Translations under genes and position numbers: made by a program
Shown: in pieces, positions 25,074-37,800 of the stretch
Position numbering within the stretch: position 1 is the stretch's first letter
Layout: the number at the start of each line of letters is the position of its first letter
From: Pelodera strongyloides
Taxonomy: Eukaryota > Nematoda > Chromadorea > Rhabditida > Rhabditidae
Assembly: GCA_036852015.1 (NCBI GenBank)
Contig: JAANDG010000622.1
Span: 19,564-83,563 of the forward strand
DNA length: 64,000 nucleotides
Direction of reading: 5' to 3'
The notes under the pieces: generated by a model
Told to the model about the DNA's origin: nothing
What the model saw: the letters and a program-made list of their open reading frames with translations, nothing else
The model's database searches: none

Positions 25074-26578
25074 ATGGATTTACAAGATGCCGTCCTTACG
25101 GGAGGGGGATCGAACAATTCGCAACAAGCGCAGCAATATCAGCAGTTTCCCGCAGCACAACAAGTGCCCAGTCAGCAGCAAATGCCTTATATGCAACATA
25201 TAACTAGTCCCCTGCCTAGTCCTGCCGTTAGCCCAAGTGGACACCAACTAGTATACCAGCAGGTATATCAACAGGTATGTTATTTTATGTAAATGTGAAA
25301 AGTTATGCAATTCTTTTGCGTTATAAATGAGCAATTAGTGTTGTTTCCATTGTACGTGCTGGTTAGTTGGTTGTATGTACTGAGTACCGTAGTTCATTGT
25401 TTCGACTGTTTACTGATTACTACCAAATTCAGTACACGCCGACGCAGTACACGCCCACGATCCGTCCGACGTCGTCGTATATCCCTCCGGCTCCTCAAGT
25501 TGTTCCGGCCACATTCCGCAAGGATCCGAATGCCGATCCTCTCCTTCCGCAGGTAATTAGTATTTTCTCGTACTCTCTCTCTCTAATTTCTATGTTTGTT
25601 TAAAGGGACAGGCCCATCAAAGTAAACCTATATTTACGATACGTTCATAGTGACTATCAAGCATTTTTATTACAATATATACAAACTAAATTTCACATTT
25701 ATTTGCCATGGAAAACTTTTTTCCGATGCGCTCAGCTTAAATGTATACCGTAAAGCCGCAAATATCCTTGTCGTCAATGCAAATTTATCGTGAAATTATA
25801 ATGCGATTAAAATTTGCATATATAGCTTTGAAATCTGCAGTTTTATGGTATACATATGCGTTGATCGCATTGGAAAAAAAGTTGTCTAGGGCGAATAATG
25901 GTGAAATTTAGTTTGTATATATTGTAATAAAAATGCTTGATAGTCATTATGAACGTATCGTAAATATAGGTTTATTTTGATGGGCCTGTTCCTTTAATGC
26001 GAGCAATCATCCCCTACAGCTACTAGCGAAAAGCGAACTATACTTTTTAGTTTGCCACTCGTATAGATGTAGCCGGCAAGCAACTACACAAGTATTCTCT
26101 TTCTTTATTTTAGGGCATTAGGCCATTAGCCCTTATTTTTTATATTGTGAAATTGTTTGTTATTGGTAACGACATTTAGGATGTGCTGGATATCATGAAC
26201 GCGCATAGAGACTTCTACAAGGCCATGCCCACCGAACCGGGAATACTCAAGACCAGTAGGAATGATAATGCTCGTGAGTTTCTCTCTCACCACTCGTTAT
26301 CCTTCCTTCTTTATTTTTCTCTGTATCTCTCTCCCTATCTCTCTAAATCTCCTCTCCCTCTATCTCTATCTTTCTCTCTTTGCGTTTCTCCCAGTTTCTC
26401 CCAATTCTCGTGGTATGATTTTTTTGTTTTCTGAATAAACGTCGTTTCCAGTCTAAATAACCCCTTTGCAGCTCACGTTGTCCCGGAGAGTCTGGCGGAT
26501 AAGGCTCCCGAGCAGGAGATTGCCTACGACCCGTCCCCGAAGCCGCTCAAAGTCACCCCAAGACGTGTCGGATCTTAA
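25074..26578 (+). CDS. Gln/Pro-rich protein of unknown function
   Basis: Exons 25074-25274, 25433-25552, 26180-26273 and 26472-26578 (173 residues). I do not recognise the family. Residues 1-67 are Gln-rich (NNSQQAQQYQQFPAAQQ..), residues 68-107 are Pro/Thr-rich with a repeated YTPT, and the C-terminal half is charged and looks conserved in style (FRKDPNADPLLPQ, then a short helix DVLDIMNAHRDFYK, ending in basic TPRRVGS). There is no signal peptide or membrane segment, so it is probably cytosolic or nuclear. The frame is open upstream of the chosen ATG, so the N-terminus could be longer. Intron 2 holds a 398-bp TTAA element and intron 3 a CT-rich run. Poly(A) signal AATAAA lies at 26611-26616. 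Confidence 0.8.
25600..25997. mobile_element. Palindromic TTAA element, subfamily 2, copy 1
   Basis: 398 bp with ends TTAAAGGGACAGGCCCATCAA and its reverse complement, and TTAA on both sides. The arms pair over more than 100 bases (GTAAATATAGGTTTA, ATGCTTGATAGTCA and AAATTTAGTTTGTATA blocks), so the whole could fold as one hairpin. It is inside intron 2 of the Gln-rich gene. A second full copy is at 37574-38050 and half copies are at about 33890 and 34475. Confidence 0.88.
26279..26400. repeat. CT-rich simple repeat in an intron
   Basis: TCTCTC-rich pyrimidine tract directly after the donor of exon 3 of the Gln-rich gene. Confidence 0.8.
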
Positions 26579-26818
26579 TCACTGTCTCAACTGTTTATTT
26601 AAATGAACTTAATAAATATCTTGCTTGTTTCACAACGGCGTACCTTTGTGATTCTCTTGAATATTATTGTAATAGTACAATGAACAACAAACCCATACAG
26701 CAACAAACATCAACATTTTTCGTTCATGTAGACAGAATATCGACGAAAGAGGGATTTAGAAAGATGACTGAAACATTTTTATTCCATAAATTATGTGATT
26801 TCCTCGTGATTTTCTATA

Positions 26819-28348
26819 TTATCCGTTGATACGAGCTTGCAGCTTCTTTATTGCCTCCACCTAAAAAATTGAATTGAAGACTTGTGTACTATTTATTTTG
26901 AAGTAGTTATTTTCTTGGATATTGCCTGATTATGATGCCTATGCAAAGATACGGGACAACTATTTCTTATCAAGAATGAGAAAATATCACTAGTGGAGAA
27001 ACTGTTAGTGGGGCCTTATATGGCACAGCAAACGAGGACGTCCCTAGAATGCAATATGCAGTCTATCGATCCAACCTCTGAGAAGTTGCACCCTCGCACC
27101 CCCACGTTTGAGCTACACCCCCTCCAAAAAGAGCGGTACTGTAGGGGCCGTTTTCAATTACTGACAATACAGAATACAGGTAGATCATTTATTTCTTACT
27201 GTAACTGACCCTCTTCTTGTTCATCTCTCTGCGTCTCTCCTTTCTCTTCTCCCTTTGTTGTTTGATTCTCTCTTGTCTCTTCTGTCTGATCTCCTTCTTG
27301 CGTTCTCTCGCTTTCTGCTGTTTCTCGCGAATCTCTTGATTTCTTCGTTTCTGAATAACAGCTTATTTTATTAAGGATTTATTATCTAAATTTGCAACAT
27401 CCGTATCAATAGAACTTTAGAAAATCGTCATGAATTTAAACCCACGCCAGTTCATAATTCTAGTAACTTTTTCACGGAAACCGTCGACATCAACAGGACA
27501 TTCTCCAGTAAAAATTGATTCTGATAATTATAAGTTCAATCATACCTTGGCTTCAAATCTCTTCTTCGCTTCTTCGGTTCGTTTCCTAATTGCTTTTATA
27601 GTGGCTACTTTCCTCTGATTTTCAGCTTTTTTCGCTTCAAACTGTTTTCGTTTTTGTTCCTGGAAGTTTGCTTATTAGCGGATGAAAGGCACTGTCTTAT
27701 AAACTTTATTTATCATTGCCAAAAAGAGAAGGGTGAATACATCAAAAGGGCAAGTTCCATTGAATTTTCTTCAGTTTCGCAAAATTATTTGATTACGTTG
27801 GACAACGAATGGCGAATTTAAAACAATTTTGAAAGTCCAAATTGTGTTATCTCCCATCCTGTACAAAACGACACAAAGAAATTATAATGCATTGTCTAGC
27901 ATTCGCCTTAAAACCTCTTGCATGCCGCACTAATAATCTTTCAATTCAAGCAAACCTTGTTATTTTGTGGAGGTTTTATCTTCAAAATATCCGCAAAAAC
28001 ATCTCTCTTTTCCCTTGTTATTTGGAGTGTTTTTGTTCCATCCGACGATGTTCTTCCAACTCTTCGTGAATGTGGTTCCTGAAGTATTCCGTTTATTACT
28101 TGTGATGCAAAATGAATAGTAAGCGAGCCTCCGCGTATGTTCTTATACAACACCAATAGTTTCCTAACAATCTACCTGAAACTTATGAGACTCATGCAAA
28201 CTATACTCTATCACAGATGTCATATGAAATGTATATCTTATGAAACTAGCCTTACAAAAAAATAGTAAAAAACTACACAAACCTCTGCATCGTTTGTGAG
28301 AGCCATGCTTAGGTAGACTAGTACAAATATTATTGATACCGTTCTCAT
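26819..28348 (-). CDS. Small secreted, extremely basic coiled-coil protein
   Basis: Five exons in transcript order, all phase 0: 28283-28348, 27956-28078, 27546-27659, 27210-27350 and 26819-26860 (161 residues). Exon 1 is a signal peptide (MRTVSIIFVLVYLSMALTND). The rest is almost all Lys, Arg, Glu and Gln (KRRNQEIREKQQKARERKKE and so on), predicted to form one long charged helix, ending QARING. A minus-strand AATAAA (26778-26783) lies 36 bases past the stop, convergent with the Gln-rich gene. Similar charge patterns occur in cytoskeletal MAP7-like helices, but the signal peptide argues for export. No family is claimed. In exon 2 a second frame (HIHEELEEHRRMEQKHSK) also looks helical, so exon 2 is the least certain. 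Confidence 0.7.
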
Positions 28349-28811
28349 TGTGGATGTGGCTACTAATCCGGGTAGAAACGTTTCAACTATGCCAGGTTTC
28401 CGTTCCTCAGGCCTGGTTTTATACCCTCTGACAGTTCTCTTTTCAGTGTTCTTATTCTCACTTGAAAGCCTCTCAGAGACTGTTCCAGGGAGAGTTTCCA
28501 GCCCTAATTGGATACGTGTTTGTGGAGTGAAAACTTGCCAAAGAGCTAAAATTGCGTAAAACCCTTTTTTTCACAGACGTTTGATCTTAAAGTGGGGATC
28601 CTAGACTCTACGGGTTTGCAGTTTGCACGTTTTCCTTAAAATCGTCATTATTTGCTATCGTTTCTATATTCCTTTTTTCTAAAGAGATGGTTTAGTTTAT
28701 GCTTGCTGTTCATTGATGCATACTTATATGAAAATGAAACTCATGTGAACTATCTTCCAAGTTGTATCCAATCATAGACGAAAAAGCATTCTTTGATGAC
28801 GAAACGTTGGC

Positions 28812-31800
28812 CTACTTACAATTGGACAACAAACCCCCTGCCATGTATTTTTTTGTAATGTGATGTGTATCCTCACAGTGAAAACAGACAGACAGAGACA
28901 TATGAACTTTGTTATTAATATAATAATTCATTGTGATGCACCGTGTGAAATAAAATAAAATAAAGAATGATTTTTGGTAGTGTATCGTGGTGGTCGTGGT
29001 AATTACTATAATTAATTTCTGTTTATTTGTTCCCGAAGAATTTCCCTGTAGAAATCGACATACTTCTTGTGTAATAACACCGTTCTGCGAGTACAACTGA
29101 AAACAAAAAAAATTCAAAAGAAGTTGAAACTTTGATGGTTCGCGGCGGAAAAATGTTTGCCCAGCTTCTCGCCCGCTGGTTAAGGTAAACCAGAGCCCGG
29201 TTCCAATAAAATTTAACTCTGGGGTAGGTTACAGGCGTCTCCTGTTTGGCGCGCTCTCTCGGCTTTCTCTCGCTGCCTGTCAAAAGATCTGCAAAAAGAT
29301 CTCTTCTTCCCAACGTATGATCTGCAAAAGGTCGGCCATGTTGTATTTGTACAGTACAAATTGGGCAACGAAAGCACTCCGTCTGTAAAATGAACCTGTC
29401 AAAATTATACATATGAATATGACATGGTTGTCAAAAAGAGGACCTATGTTCCGTAACCACAAAACACTGGTTTTGGTTTGTTATACTCTCATATTACTCT
29501 CACATGCTCACCCTAAATGCCGAAGAGGAAAGGAAAAAGGTATGATTTGAGTTAATTTTCTATAAGACAAACAAGGAACAAGTCAAATCAGCATACAGTT
29601 TCATCCTAGTCATTTCATATTTCATAGTTTCATCCTAGATATATGAAATCATGCTGATTACAATCCTAGTTTGAATATAAGGTCCTAAGTCGAAAGTCCA
29701 TGTTGTTCCAAAAATGAAAAACCTGACTGGCAAGTGAGTCAAACATCTGCTTTCAAAACTTTAAAACGTTTTTATCGTTTTTGCAAGTCCACGTTTAAAG
29801 ATTGTTTAGAATTCGTGTTACCGAAATTATTTCCGAAAAAAAAACTACCTGTGTGATTGTCTTCGGGAAAATTGCCATTGTTGCATCTACCCTATGCGCC
29901 GAAGGCACATAAAGAAATAGTCCCAGTAAAAATGTGCATGCAGAAATCGCCCCTTCCTCTATAATTAGACACATCACATAAATATTAGTTGATATATAAA
30001 TGAAAAATGACGCGAAAACGTATTCTACGTATCTCAGGATGTTACTCAGCTACGGGCTACGGTTCGTGTAACAAATTCAGATTTGCGCCTTTGACAGCGA
30101 AAACCGCGCTTCACACAACCAAAAAAACCACCGCAATCGAAGTGGAAATATGATTTTTTCCTTGTGTTCACATACACAGGTATTAGGATTTATGGTTGTA
30201 TCATGCCTTATGGTGGAGTACTCAACACAGAACGTGAGATGATGTGACACATCAGTCGATGATTTTGAAATACATTTTTCTAATTTGTAACTTTACAGTG
30301 TGAGCTGAGACGAGCAGTTTCGCAAGTAGTCGAGCTTACTAGGGAATCTAGCAAAGTTTGAAACTCACTGAATCTGGCTTATCATCAAAAAGTACCTACA
30401 TACATATAACATGTTCTGCTTAACTTAGTAGAGCATCGTCATCGATGTTGGTTTTATTGTATTTTTGAATACTGTTTTTTTTAGCCTACATGAAATAGCA
30501 AACAAGGTGGAGCTGATTAATAAAATCTTACTTGAAAGGCCGGTTCCCGTATTCTTCAATTTGAAAAACATACACGATGTCGGTACTGGTGGCCACTTCT
30601 GCAAGTTTGTAAATTCAGGTTTTTTGGTAAGTTAGACAAGAATTCCTTCAGTTTTCAACTTTACAATAATCGTCTGTGGCGGCACGATTTATTATGTGTG
30701 CATTTTCTATGACCATATCCCATATCTATCCAGTTGAATAGCAAAACTGAGACCCACATTTGACCAAACTGAGACCAAACTGAGACCAACTGTGACCAAA
30801 CTGAGACATTTGACCCACAAAACTGAGAAAATTGAAAAAAATATTAAAAAGCTCATTATTTATAAATCAATAATACTTGCCGCAGCTTTCTGTGCTTTCG
30901 TCGCAGTCGTGTCTTCCTTCTTGTATATTTTTTTCGTCCTTGCCCGATTTTTAGCCTTACCACCCTTCTGCTTCTCTGTAATTGCAATATACGGAGTACA
31001 TTAAATAAACGGGATCATAAGTAAACCAAAACACCAAACTGAACCAATCGTATGAAAAAAGGAAAGTCACAGGAAAGTAGCGGAAATAATTAATAACACA
31101 TACTTGACGCTTTTTTCCGCACCGTAGTCTTCGTCTTCTTGCCCTGCATAATATTTGTATTCACAATTAATTACTAGAGCGTAGATGTTACTTCTGCGAA
31201 GAAGACACTAATGCACCAAAATATAAATATTGTAACATTAGATGACACGATGTTTTATAAATATGACACGATGTGACGCACCTGTTTTGGTGTCTGCGAG
31301 GAAGGTAAAACGTGTCCGGCAAACGCAGTGAACATCTAGAAAATAATAACATTCCGGAATTTGAACGGTTGATCTTCCTCTACGTTGTCATAGAGTTGTC
31401 ACACACTTGCCCGCAGTCTTGTTCCTATGCGCATAATTCCCGAATATTTATAGCTTATATAATAGTGGGCGTGGTAAGACTGAGGGTGAATATTCCCGCA
31501 TGGTGTGCTGCAGACTTTTCCGCATGTGGCCATGCAAATTCGGACGCTGGGAGCAAGCCTGCAGTGCACCGTGGAGGAACAAAGACTGAACCCATAAAGT
31601 CGGTGTTTCTGGACAATTATGACCTTCGATAAAATACATAAAAACCCAAAATTTTCGGGATCCACACACGTTATCTGATCTCGAATTAGCTGAGATTCAC
31701 AGAAATATTTTGACACAAAAATACGACTAATTCATAAATGAGCATACCGTATTCATTGGCTTAGCATCCAAACTACTCATTTTGAGATCCAGGTGAACGG

Positions 31801-34800
31801 TAGAAGTTGGCTGAATATTTTGAAGGAAAAATGTTTTACTTCTATTTGAGAAAGAAATGTAGACTAAGACTTTCTACACAACCTAGCCAACACCCATTAC
31901 GTGTGTTGGGTATTTTGTATAGTATAGAGTTTCCTAATTCCTACCTTTTGAACGAAATCTTTCGGTTCTTCACTCGGAATACCTTGATCCTCATTTCTTA
32001 CGTTCTGAACAAGAATTATCACGTGAATAATGAATAGATTTGTATAATGTTTCTGGATACGGTATCTGGAGGAACAGTCTGTCATAACTCATAACGTATC
32101 GTGGGTTTGACCGTATTTTGACCAACATAAGCAAATTGGCCAATCAGTGCAAATGGGTGGTAACAGGATATGGTGGTAAGTTGATGAACATTGCGTGAGA
32201 GTTGCGCCGGAAAATTAGAAAACAATTGCATCCTACTATATTTGTGATGGAGAATCAGACGTAAAAAAATATGGGGTTGCCTGAAATGGGCCTGTTGCGT
32301 TTTCAGAACTCCTCCATGTTTGAACGGGTTGAACGGCAGACGTTGGCTGAAATACTTGACTTCACATCATGCTGATGAAGATAGATTATGAGAAATAGAG
32401 AACATGATTCCTCTGGCATTCCGAACACACATGCATGTGTCCTGTCTTGGATATGTTATTTTGTCCTACCTAGACTATTTCATATAAACTCTTTATTCGG
32501 AAAAAAAAACAGTATGAAAGGAATTTAAAAATGAAAAGAGAGAAACACATTTTATTTTATTTTATTGAAATGTCATTAATTGTTTATTTTTGGTTGCTGG
32601 TTTCGGTGTGAAACTATTATTTATTGTGTTTACCTTTTGAACGGAGGCTTGTGGTCCAGAGCGCGGGACAGGCACATTTGGCATACCCTAAATTGACCCT
32701 TTGGTTGTAAGTTGCCCATAACATGACATAAATGCAATTTTGAAACTAAAACAAAATACTTGTATCCATAACTGAATTACATGAGAAACTAGTTAACGAG
32801 TACTTGAGATTTCTGTGGTGAGTAGAGTGTTGCTCACCTCCACTCCTAGTCACTTTAAAGCGAATTAGCGGTCGGTATCAACAAAAAAATACGAAAAGAG
32901 GAGGAGTAAACAACCGTGCGTTTACCGCCGTTTTCAAAATGTGCATTTTTGGACTTTTACTAGCCAAATTCAAAATATTTTGTCAACATTTCGTCATTTG
33001 GATGCTTCGGAGTGTGTGATCATTTGAAAAGGCCATCCCTCGATTTTTCCGGGGCCGTGCTAGTATTAAAATCGGCAAATCGCCGGAAGCGAATTTTCCC
33101 ATACAAAATCGCAAAAAATGGTTCTTTGAGAACATTTTTATACAAGATGCACTTATTTGTTTGTGTTTTTATGTTTATTTTCGTTTATAACTTTTTTCAA
33201 ACTATTTTTGGTGAAAAAACCCCAAACCGGGTGGTATTTCGCTTTAAAGGAGGAGGCTCATGATGGTATTTGCTTCCAAGAAACATGCCATATGAAGCAA
33301 AAGCTTTTAAATAGAAGGAATCGCGGCCCCATATTAAAAGAGGGCTTAATAAAAGAAGGTATATAAAATATCTCAGGAACGGCGTGTGTGTATTTCCAAA
33401 TATAAGGACATTTTCTATATATTTTCAACATGCTCTATCTAAAGAGCGCAAAATTAGCACCCTAGGTCATCTTTAATTTTTTGCTTGCGGGTCCCTAATA
33501 AAAGAAATTCCGCAGTTAGGGTAACAAAAAGGCCTTATTTGAGCGCAAGCTCATGAGGATATTATATTTTATATTGTCCACTTTTTATAGAATCCTATTC
33601 AAATTATTGGCCTCTTTTCGTAGATTTAAAACAAGATGAAACCCAAACTTATCATTCAAGGACTCTTTTCCACGATAAAATTAATGCTTAGAATTCTATC
33701 AAAATTCTTTACCATAGTCTTTGTAATGTGTGTGTCCCGACGTAATCTGGGGGATTCAAAATAAGAAAATAAGGGCACAACCATAACTAGATACCCTCGG
33801 GACACATACAATAAGAGCCGATAACCTCGATACGCAAAACCTACGGTAAAGAATTTTGATAAAATTCTAAGCATTATATTGATTTATTCCTTCACAGGCC
33901 CATCAAAGTAAGCCTATTTTTACGATATGTTCATAATTATTATAAAGCATTTTTATTACTATATACAAACCAAATTTCACCTGCATTTACCCTGGGGAAC
34001 TTTTTCCGATGAGCTCATCGTATATGTATACCGTAAAACTGCAGATTACTGATCACACTGCTGTGTATGCAAATTCTAATTTCACGATAAATTTAAATTC
34101 CCTTGAAACTTGTAAACGAGGCACTAACCTGTCTATACAAAAGCTTTCCGTCCTCATCACGAAATCTTCCTTTCAGAAGCAATTTCTCATGTACTCAAAA
34201 AGAATGTTGAAAATTACAGTTCTATGGTTAGCCTTTATCTCTGTCAGTCAAATGCATCATTTGTATCAACTACTTATATTGTGGCACCTATATGTTCCCG
34301 TCTTTGTAATTGCGTGTGTCCCGACGTAATCTGGGGGATTCAAAATAAGAAAATAAGGGCACAACCATAACTAGATACCCTCGGGACACATACAATAAGA
34401 GACGATAACCTCGATACGCAAAACCTACGGTAAAGAATTTTGATAAAATTCTAAGCATTATATTGATTTATTCCTTCACAGGCCCATCAAAGTAAGCCTA
34501 TTTTTACGATATGTTCATAATTATTATAAAGCATTTTTATTACTATATACAAACCAAATTTCACCTGCATTTTCCATGGGGAACTTTTTCCGATGAGCTC
34601 ATCGTATATGTATACCGTAAAACTGCAGATTACTGATCACACTGCTGTGTATGCAAATTCTAATTTCACGATAAATTTAAATTCCCTTGAAACTTGTAAA
34701 CGAGGCACTAACCTGTCTATACAAAAGCTTTCCGTCCTCATCACGAAATCTTCCTTTCAGAAGCAATTTCTCATGTACTCAAAAAGAATGTTGAAAATTA

Positions 34801-37800
34801 CAGTTCTATGGTTAGCCTTTATCTCTGTCAGTCAAATGCATCATTTGTGTCGAACTACATATATTGTAGCACCTATATGTTCCCGTTATCCCCGTTACGT
34901 TGTGACTATCAAGAAAAAATAAGTGGTTCTGCACATAAATTAAAGTTTATTAAAGGGTGAGGTCCACCTCAGAAAACAAAAAAGTTATTATTTTTATTAG
35001 ATTCCCCGTGTCTGTATCTACCAGAATCTAAAACAAATTTGGCAGAAAATTATTTCCAACGAAATATGGAGCAAAAAATAGCCCTCCAGTACCATCTTTA
35101 CGATAGGCGTCGATGGGGTGTGGTGCATGATAAACCGCGCTCTCGCTACCGTTGTTTGGGGACAATGAAAGGGCGGGATTATGACTGTGCGTTTGCTGCT
35201 TTTTTAAAACCATGCGTTTTATTTTTTTGCCAAGCTAAACAAAGCATAATTAATCCCGTCTTCGTCATTTGTATTGCGTTGTAGTTATTTTAGAACATAT
35301 TTTTTGTTTGTAAATTTTTTCGAAAATTTTTCAAAAAACATTTTCTTCTCAACCAACATGTAAAAAGGATACCAGGCTACCGTAATCCGAGGTACTCAAG
35401 CTGGACCATTTTTTGCTCATATTTCGTTGGAAATAATTTTCTGTCAAATTTGTTTTAGTTATTCTGGTAGATACAGACACGGGGAATCTAATAAAAATAA
35501 TAACTTTTTTGTTTTCTGAGGTGGACCTCACCCTTTAATTGGGATGCAACAACATACCTTTATTCGGACCATCGGATGGCCTAGCCTGGTCCAATATATA
35601 ATTCCAGTAATCAATATCGTTCCCCGTAATCCCACTCAGGTTCTCATGTAGCTAAATTACGAATAAATCATAATCTGATTTACGCGGTAAACTCGGCACA
35701 TTAGGTCAGACTGGATACAACCATCTCAAAAATAGCAATGGCAAGATTGATTGGTCTTTTTTCAAATATCGAAGATTTTCTCAGGTTGGTAAACAAATTC
35801 ATAATATGTTCGTTGTCTACAATTTTCCGCTGCCGTATCTATGGTTTGCATACGTGAGTTTGTACACTGTTGTCCAAAAGCACAACAAATATCTTGGCGG
35901 GGTTCCTGCAGAAGGTTTCCAGGGCAGCAGAAGTTTTTTACGTTTCAAATAAAATGTATAAACTCACTTCTTCGTGATGTTGGCGGCTGAAAATATGGGC
36001 GACAAATTCGGAACTGTACTCGAAAACGGCAGTGGAACAGAGCTCGCAATTCATCTAAACACATGGAAATCGATAAGTGATTGATTTCGCTCCCAAGTGA
36101 TAATGACATACCATTTCGTCGCCTATGATAATCATTTGTCGCTTCTTGGGAAACGAGATACCCCGATTTCGCCCCGATCAAGTCCCTCAAAAAATCGGAC
36201 CTTGATCGGGGCGAAATCGGGGTTTCTTTTAAAAAAAATCGGGGCGAAATCGGGGTTTTTCCAAAAATACTCGAGGCGAAATCAGAGTTTTTTGAAAGAA
36301 TCGGGGCGACCTCGGGGGTTTCACTTTCCTGTGCTAGGCAACACTAGTCCAACTGACAACTACCACACCGTCGACTTACTGATGTCGTGAGTAAATGTGA
36401 GAGTACTTCGTCCAAAGAATCCTTGTTTCGCAAACAAAACTTTTCACGCAATTTCTCCATTTCGTCCACAAGTTTTTCTCCTAAATAATAAGGCTTTTAG
36501 TTTTTTTGCCTAGTAAAAAGTTCATGATTTTTTCGTGAATCTTTTATGCCCGATGTTTGATTCCGCACGTTGAGTATGGCTAACAAATTACGTCATACTG
36601 TACGCTTACCGCTTAGCAACATCAGTGAAGGGACCGCGATGGGATGCAGCATTGGTATCAGATACCAAGGACGATATGTGAGAACCTGCAACTTATAGTT
36701 TACTTCTTCGGCTACCAGCGCACATCGAACGTATGCTCAATTCTTTACATTTGTTAACACTTGAGGTTGCAGACAAAGAAGGAGCTTATGTATGGTAGCC
36801 AGGTAGCTATTACAAAACGCCGTGAAACAAGACAGCACAGTTCGGGGTGTGATACCCACGCAGGGTTCACTACGGTACCTATATCCTATATATAGGCATA
36901 AATAACGCATGACTTACAATTAGTAGGAAACTTACGGGATGTGATTCTGAAACTTTGGGTGTTTTCTTCGCGAACGCAAATGGTGTAAAAGTGCCATTCT
37001 CAGCAAGTAGATCAGCTGTAAAAAAATGATAAATGATGTATAAGGATTGGTATGATCTTACAAAGATGGGTTGGCAGTTCAGTCTTTTATCATGCTTGTT
37101 AATACCAGTCATCAATTTTGTTTGAAAAACAATAATAAACAAAAATAAGAACACACAAAATGGTGCAAGTTTCTCCTTTTGCCCAATTCCAATGAGAATA
37201 TTTGAATTGAAGTACCCTTTTCTGTACCATTCTTGCATCTGCTCCTCGCTGATAGGCCCCCTAAAATAGCGACCTTATGGCTCCATGAATTCAACCTTTT
37301 ACATTGAAAGACAAATAATAAATTAAATTTAAGGTGCTTTAACGATATCCTTGACTTGAATACCTGTCATAAAATTGAAAGTTTACTCACCGCATATCGC
37401 CCCTATTGTCCTTGTAAAAGAATTCCTTCGTTGGTACGATAGGTTCCGGTACGTGATAACGTCTTGGGACTACTGTGGTTTCCCAGTTCCAGTTTTGTTC
37501 CGCATCGGCAGTGGCTTTCTAAAAATAATAAAAGTTTATATATGTACAACCAAGGGAATCCATCAAAAACACTTTAATGGGACAGGCCCATCAAAATAAA
37601 CGTATATTTAGGATTTCTTCTTATTTTTTATTAATGTTGTTCACTAAAATATAAACAAACTAAATTTTATCGACATTCACCCCGGGGAACTTTTTTCCGA
37701 CGAGGTCAACGTATATTGCTACCGTTGCCTGGCCCTTCCTCTCGTTGCTTATCCGCTCTGGTTGTCTGCTCTCTGGGTGTGCACAGTCCTTTTTTCTGTG

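Noticed and set aside
28000..28078. Alternative helical frame HIHEELEEHRRMEQKHSK in exon 2 of the basic secreted protein
   Set aside because: It meets a stop after MEQKHSK with no usable donor, while the chosen frame connects in phase on both sides. It remains a caution about that exon.
28790..28812. TTTGATGACGAAACGT resembling a hammerhead core
   Set aside because: There is no room for stem II between the GATGA and CGAAA parts and no cleavage triplet nearby.
34009..34922. Two near-identical + strand ORFs of 106 and 109 codons as duplicated genes
   Set aside because: They are antisense shadows across the tandem 584-bp repeat. The supported coding exon is on the minus strand.
36155..36330. 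CRISPR-like array
   Set aside because: The units are tandem with A/T-run spacers of similar sequence, in a eukaryotic intron.
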